6,842 bases of DNA from Acidobacteriota bacterium (lineage in GTDB: Bacteria; Actinomycetota; Acidimicrobiia; Acidimicrobiales; UBA8190). Shown one piece after another: positions 5,378-6,842 of this stretch. Location of the stretch: the NCBI GenBank assembly GCA_028872975.1, contig JAGWNV010000143.1, forward strand, positions 1 through 6,842, in the 5' to 3' direction. The notes below the pieces were generated by a model. It was given only the letters and a program-made list of their open reading frames with translations. It made no database searches and was not told where the DNA came from. A program made the translations under genes and the position numbers. How positions within the stretch are numbered: position 1 is the stretch's first letter; every line of letters begins with the position of its first letter.

Positions 5378-6574
5378 GTGGACTTCTCATTCACGCCCGA
5401 GGACGAGGCCTTCCGCGAGGAGCTCAAGGCGTGGCTGGCGGTGCACCTGCCCGAGTTCAACGCCGAGGGGGAGATCGGCGACGAGCACGACCCCGACCGC
5501 CGGACGATGCTCCGGCGCCAGGCCTGGCAGCGTCGGATGCACGAGGGCCACTGGGCGGCCATCAACTGGCCCAGGGCCTGGGGGGGCCGCGAGGCCACCG
5601 TCTCCCAGAACGCCATCTACGCCGAGGAGATGGCCCGGGCCAAGTCGCCGGGCATCTACAACACGAACGGCATCTGGCAGATCGGCCCCATGATCCTCCG
5701 GTGGGGGACCGAGGAGCAGCAGCAGCGGTGGCTGCCGGGGATCCTCGACGCCAGCGAGCACTGGTGTCAGGGGTTCACCGAGCCGGAGGCCGGCTCGGAC
5801 CTCGGCAACCTCCGGACCACGGCCGTGCGCGACGGCGAGGAGTACGTCGTGAAGGGCCGGAAGATCTGGATCTCCACGGCCCATCTCGCCAAATGGGGCC
5901 TCTTCCTCGTCCGCACCGACCCGACCTCGATCGAGCGGGGCGCCAAGCACGACGGCATCAGCGCCCTCATCGTCGACATGGAGCTGCCCGGCATCGAGGT
6001 GCAGGTCATCCGTGACATCACCGGGGGGGAGCTCTTCTGCGAGGTCGTCTTCGACGACGCCCGGGTCCCGGCCTCCTACCGGCTCGGCGAGGAGAACCAG
6101 GGCTGGCAGGTGGCCATGGGCACCCTCGGCCACGAGCGGGTCGGCACCGCCGGGCTCTCGGTGTCGATGCGGATCGAGCTCGACAACCTCATCGCCACCG
6201 CCCGCCGCCACAGCCCCGAGGCCCTCGAGGATCCCGGGCTCCGCGACCGGGTGGCCCGGGTGTGGACCCAGCTCGAGCTGACCCGGCTCCTCAACGCCCG
6301 GGCCCTGTCGAAGATCCTGAAGGGACAGCCCAACTGGCCCGAGGTCCCCCTCGCCAAGCTCCAGTGGAGCTTCCTCTCCCAGACCATCGCCGAGCTCGGC
6401 GTCGACATGCTCGGGCCCCTCGGCGCCCTGGCCAAGGGCGGCCCCGACGCCGTCGACAAGGGGCACTGGACCCACAACTACGTCTGGCAGCGCTACACCT
6501 CGATCGGCGCCGGCACCACCGAGGTCCAGAAGAACATCATCGCCGACCGGGCCATCAAGATGCCCCGGCGCTGA
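5378..6574 (+). CDS. Acyl-CoA dehydrogenase (FadE-like)
   Basis: Predicted 398-aa FAD enzyme that introduces the alpha-beta double bond into an acyl-CoA and passes electrons to ETF. Domains in order: N-terminal helical domain from FTPEDEAFREEL, with NWPRAWGG at 63-70; middle beta domain with the flavin/substrate signature GFTEPEAGSDLG (132-143) and KIWIS (162-166); and a C-terminal helical domain ending in RYTSIGAGTTEVQKNIIADR (372-391). The YEGT glutamate that is the base in medium-chain enzymes is Ala378 here. Glu253 in LGHERVG matches the helix-G position used by isovaleryl- and long-chain acyl-CoA dehydrogenases and is the likely base (inference). GTG 5378 is preceded by GGAGG (5366-5370) at 7 bases. 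Together with the putative CoA-transferase end it suggests acyl-CoA catabolism; this branch often handles branched, aromatic or steroid side-chain substrates, but specificity cannot be read. Confidence 0.93.
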   Translation: MDFSFTPEDEAFREELKAWLAVHLPEFNAEGEIGDEHDPDRRTMLRRQAWQRRMHEGHWAAINWPRAWGGREATVSQNAIYAEEMARAKSPGIYNTNGIWQIGPMILRWGTEEQQQRWLPGILDASEHWCQGFTEPEAGSDLGNLRTTAVRDGEEYVVKGRKIWISTAHLAKWGLFLVRTDPTSIERGAKHDGISALIVDMELPGIEVQVIRDITGGELFCEVVFDDARVPASYRLGEENQGWQVAMGTLGHERVGTAGLSVSMRIELDNLIATARRHSPEALEDPGLRDRVARVWTQLELTRLLNARALSKILKGQPNWPEVPLAKLQWSFLSQTIAELGVDMLGPLGALAKGGPDAVDKGHWTHNYVWQRYTSIGAGTTEVQKNIIADRAIKMPRR

Positions 6575-6602
6575 GCCGACGGCAGACCTCCTCCCGGCAC
6601 CC

Positions 6603-6842
6603 GTGCCGCCGCCGCCGACCGCAGGCCCACCGGCCCTGCTCCCCCGGCCCCGCCGGCTCGACCTCGACGGCACGGCGCGGGCCCCGGCCGGGGGCACCCG
6701 CCGCACCAGGGTCGACCCGAGCCTCCCGGCCCAGGGCTACCGGCTCCGGATCGCCGCCGACGGCGAGGTCCACGTCGACCACGCCGATCCCCCCGGCGCC
6801 TTCTACGCCGAGCAGACCCTCGGCCAGCTGGCCGACGAGCGG
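6603..6842 (+). CDS. N-terminal part of a GH20 beta-N-acetylhexosaminidase (3' end outside window)
   Basis: Eighty codons are open to the window edge. After a Pro-rich start, ALLPRPRRLDL (residues 11-21) and LPAQGYRLRI, then ADPPGAFYAEQTLGQL (61-76), match the small alpha/beta domain (GH20b) that precedes the catalytic barrel of beta-N-acetylhexosaminidases: an aGafYa-QTL-QL pattern. The enzyme would remove terminal GlcNAc or GalNAc from glycans such as chitin or peptidoglycan fragments; the catalytic Asp-Glu pair lies beyond the window. No signal peptide is apparent from GTG 6603, so the protein may be cytoplasmic or the start may lie elsewhere. The GTG has no clear ribosome binding site; it lies 28 bases after the acyl-CoA dehydrogenase stop, and the frame has no stop in that gap. 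Co-transcription is possible, but a metabolic link is not obvious. Confidence 0.7.
   Translation, partial: MPPPPTAGPPALLPRPRRLDLDGTARAPAGGTRRTRVDPSLPAQGYRLRIAADGEVHVDHADPPGAFYAEQTLGQLADER

Noticed and set aside
4302..5390. Long minus-strand open frame (362 codons) opposite the hydroxyacid dehydrogenase
   Set aside because: Shadow of a well-supported gene with intact catalytic residues; repetitive Gly/Val/Asp/His composition and no family signature.
5387..6706. Minus-strand open frame (439 codons) opposite the acyl-CoA dehydrogenase
   Set aside because: Same antisense artefact of high third-position GC; no motif and no ribosome binding site.

Overview
The window is about 6.8 kb of very GC-rich DNA with almost exclusively G or C at third codon positions, GTG and TTG starts next to strong AGGAGG-type ribosome binding sites, and genes that appear to lack a leader. 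It looks like chromosomal DNA of a high-GC actinobacterium. Acidimicrobiia is a guess from protein style; nothing in the window fixes the taxon. I see no mobile element, CRISPR array, tRNA or rRNA.

Layout: (1) 1-1304, plus strand: the last 12 codons of a gene, probably a CaiB/BaiF CoA-transferase, followed at once by a complete zinc-dependent medium-chain alcohol dehydrogenase. (2) 1305-2209, plus: a short gap with a GC hairpin and a promoter-like inverted repeat, then a TetR-family regulator with an unusual basic N-terminal extension. (3) 2228-4305, minus: a two-gene unit of an FGGY sugar kinase followed by an AhpD/carboxymuconolactone-decarboxylase-fold protein with a histone H1-like lysine/alanine tail. 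It converges on the TetR gene, and the two gene ends form a perfect 12-bp stem. (4) 4290-4343: a compact divergent promoter between the kinase and a D-2-hydroxyacid dehydrogenase, centred on an AT-rich palindrome that is a candidate operator. (5) 4344-6842, plus: D-2-hydroxyacid dehydrogenase, acyl-CoA dehydrogenase and the N-terminus of a GH20 beta-N-acetylhexosaminidase that runs off the window.

Inference about function: the kinase and hydroxyacid dehydrogenase are divergently transcribed from one control region and could serve uptake-linked catabolism of a sugar or sugar acid. The alcohol dehydrogenase, putative CoA-transferase and acyl-CoA dehydrogenase point to alcohol/acyl-CoA oxidation. 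No substrate can be read from the sequence. All families are known. The points most worth a second look are the divergent operator, the kinase segment that looks like a pair of compensating frameshifts, the cysteine-less AhpD-fold protein with its basic tail, and the stem formed by the convergent gene ends.
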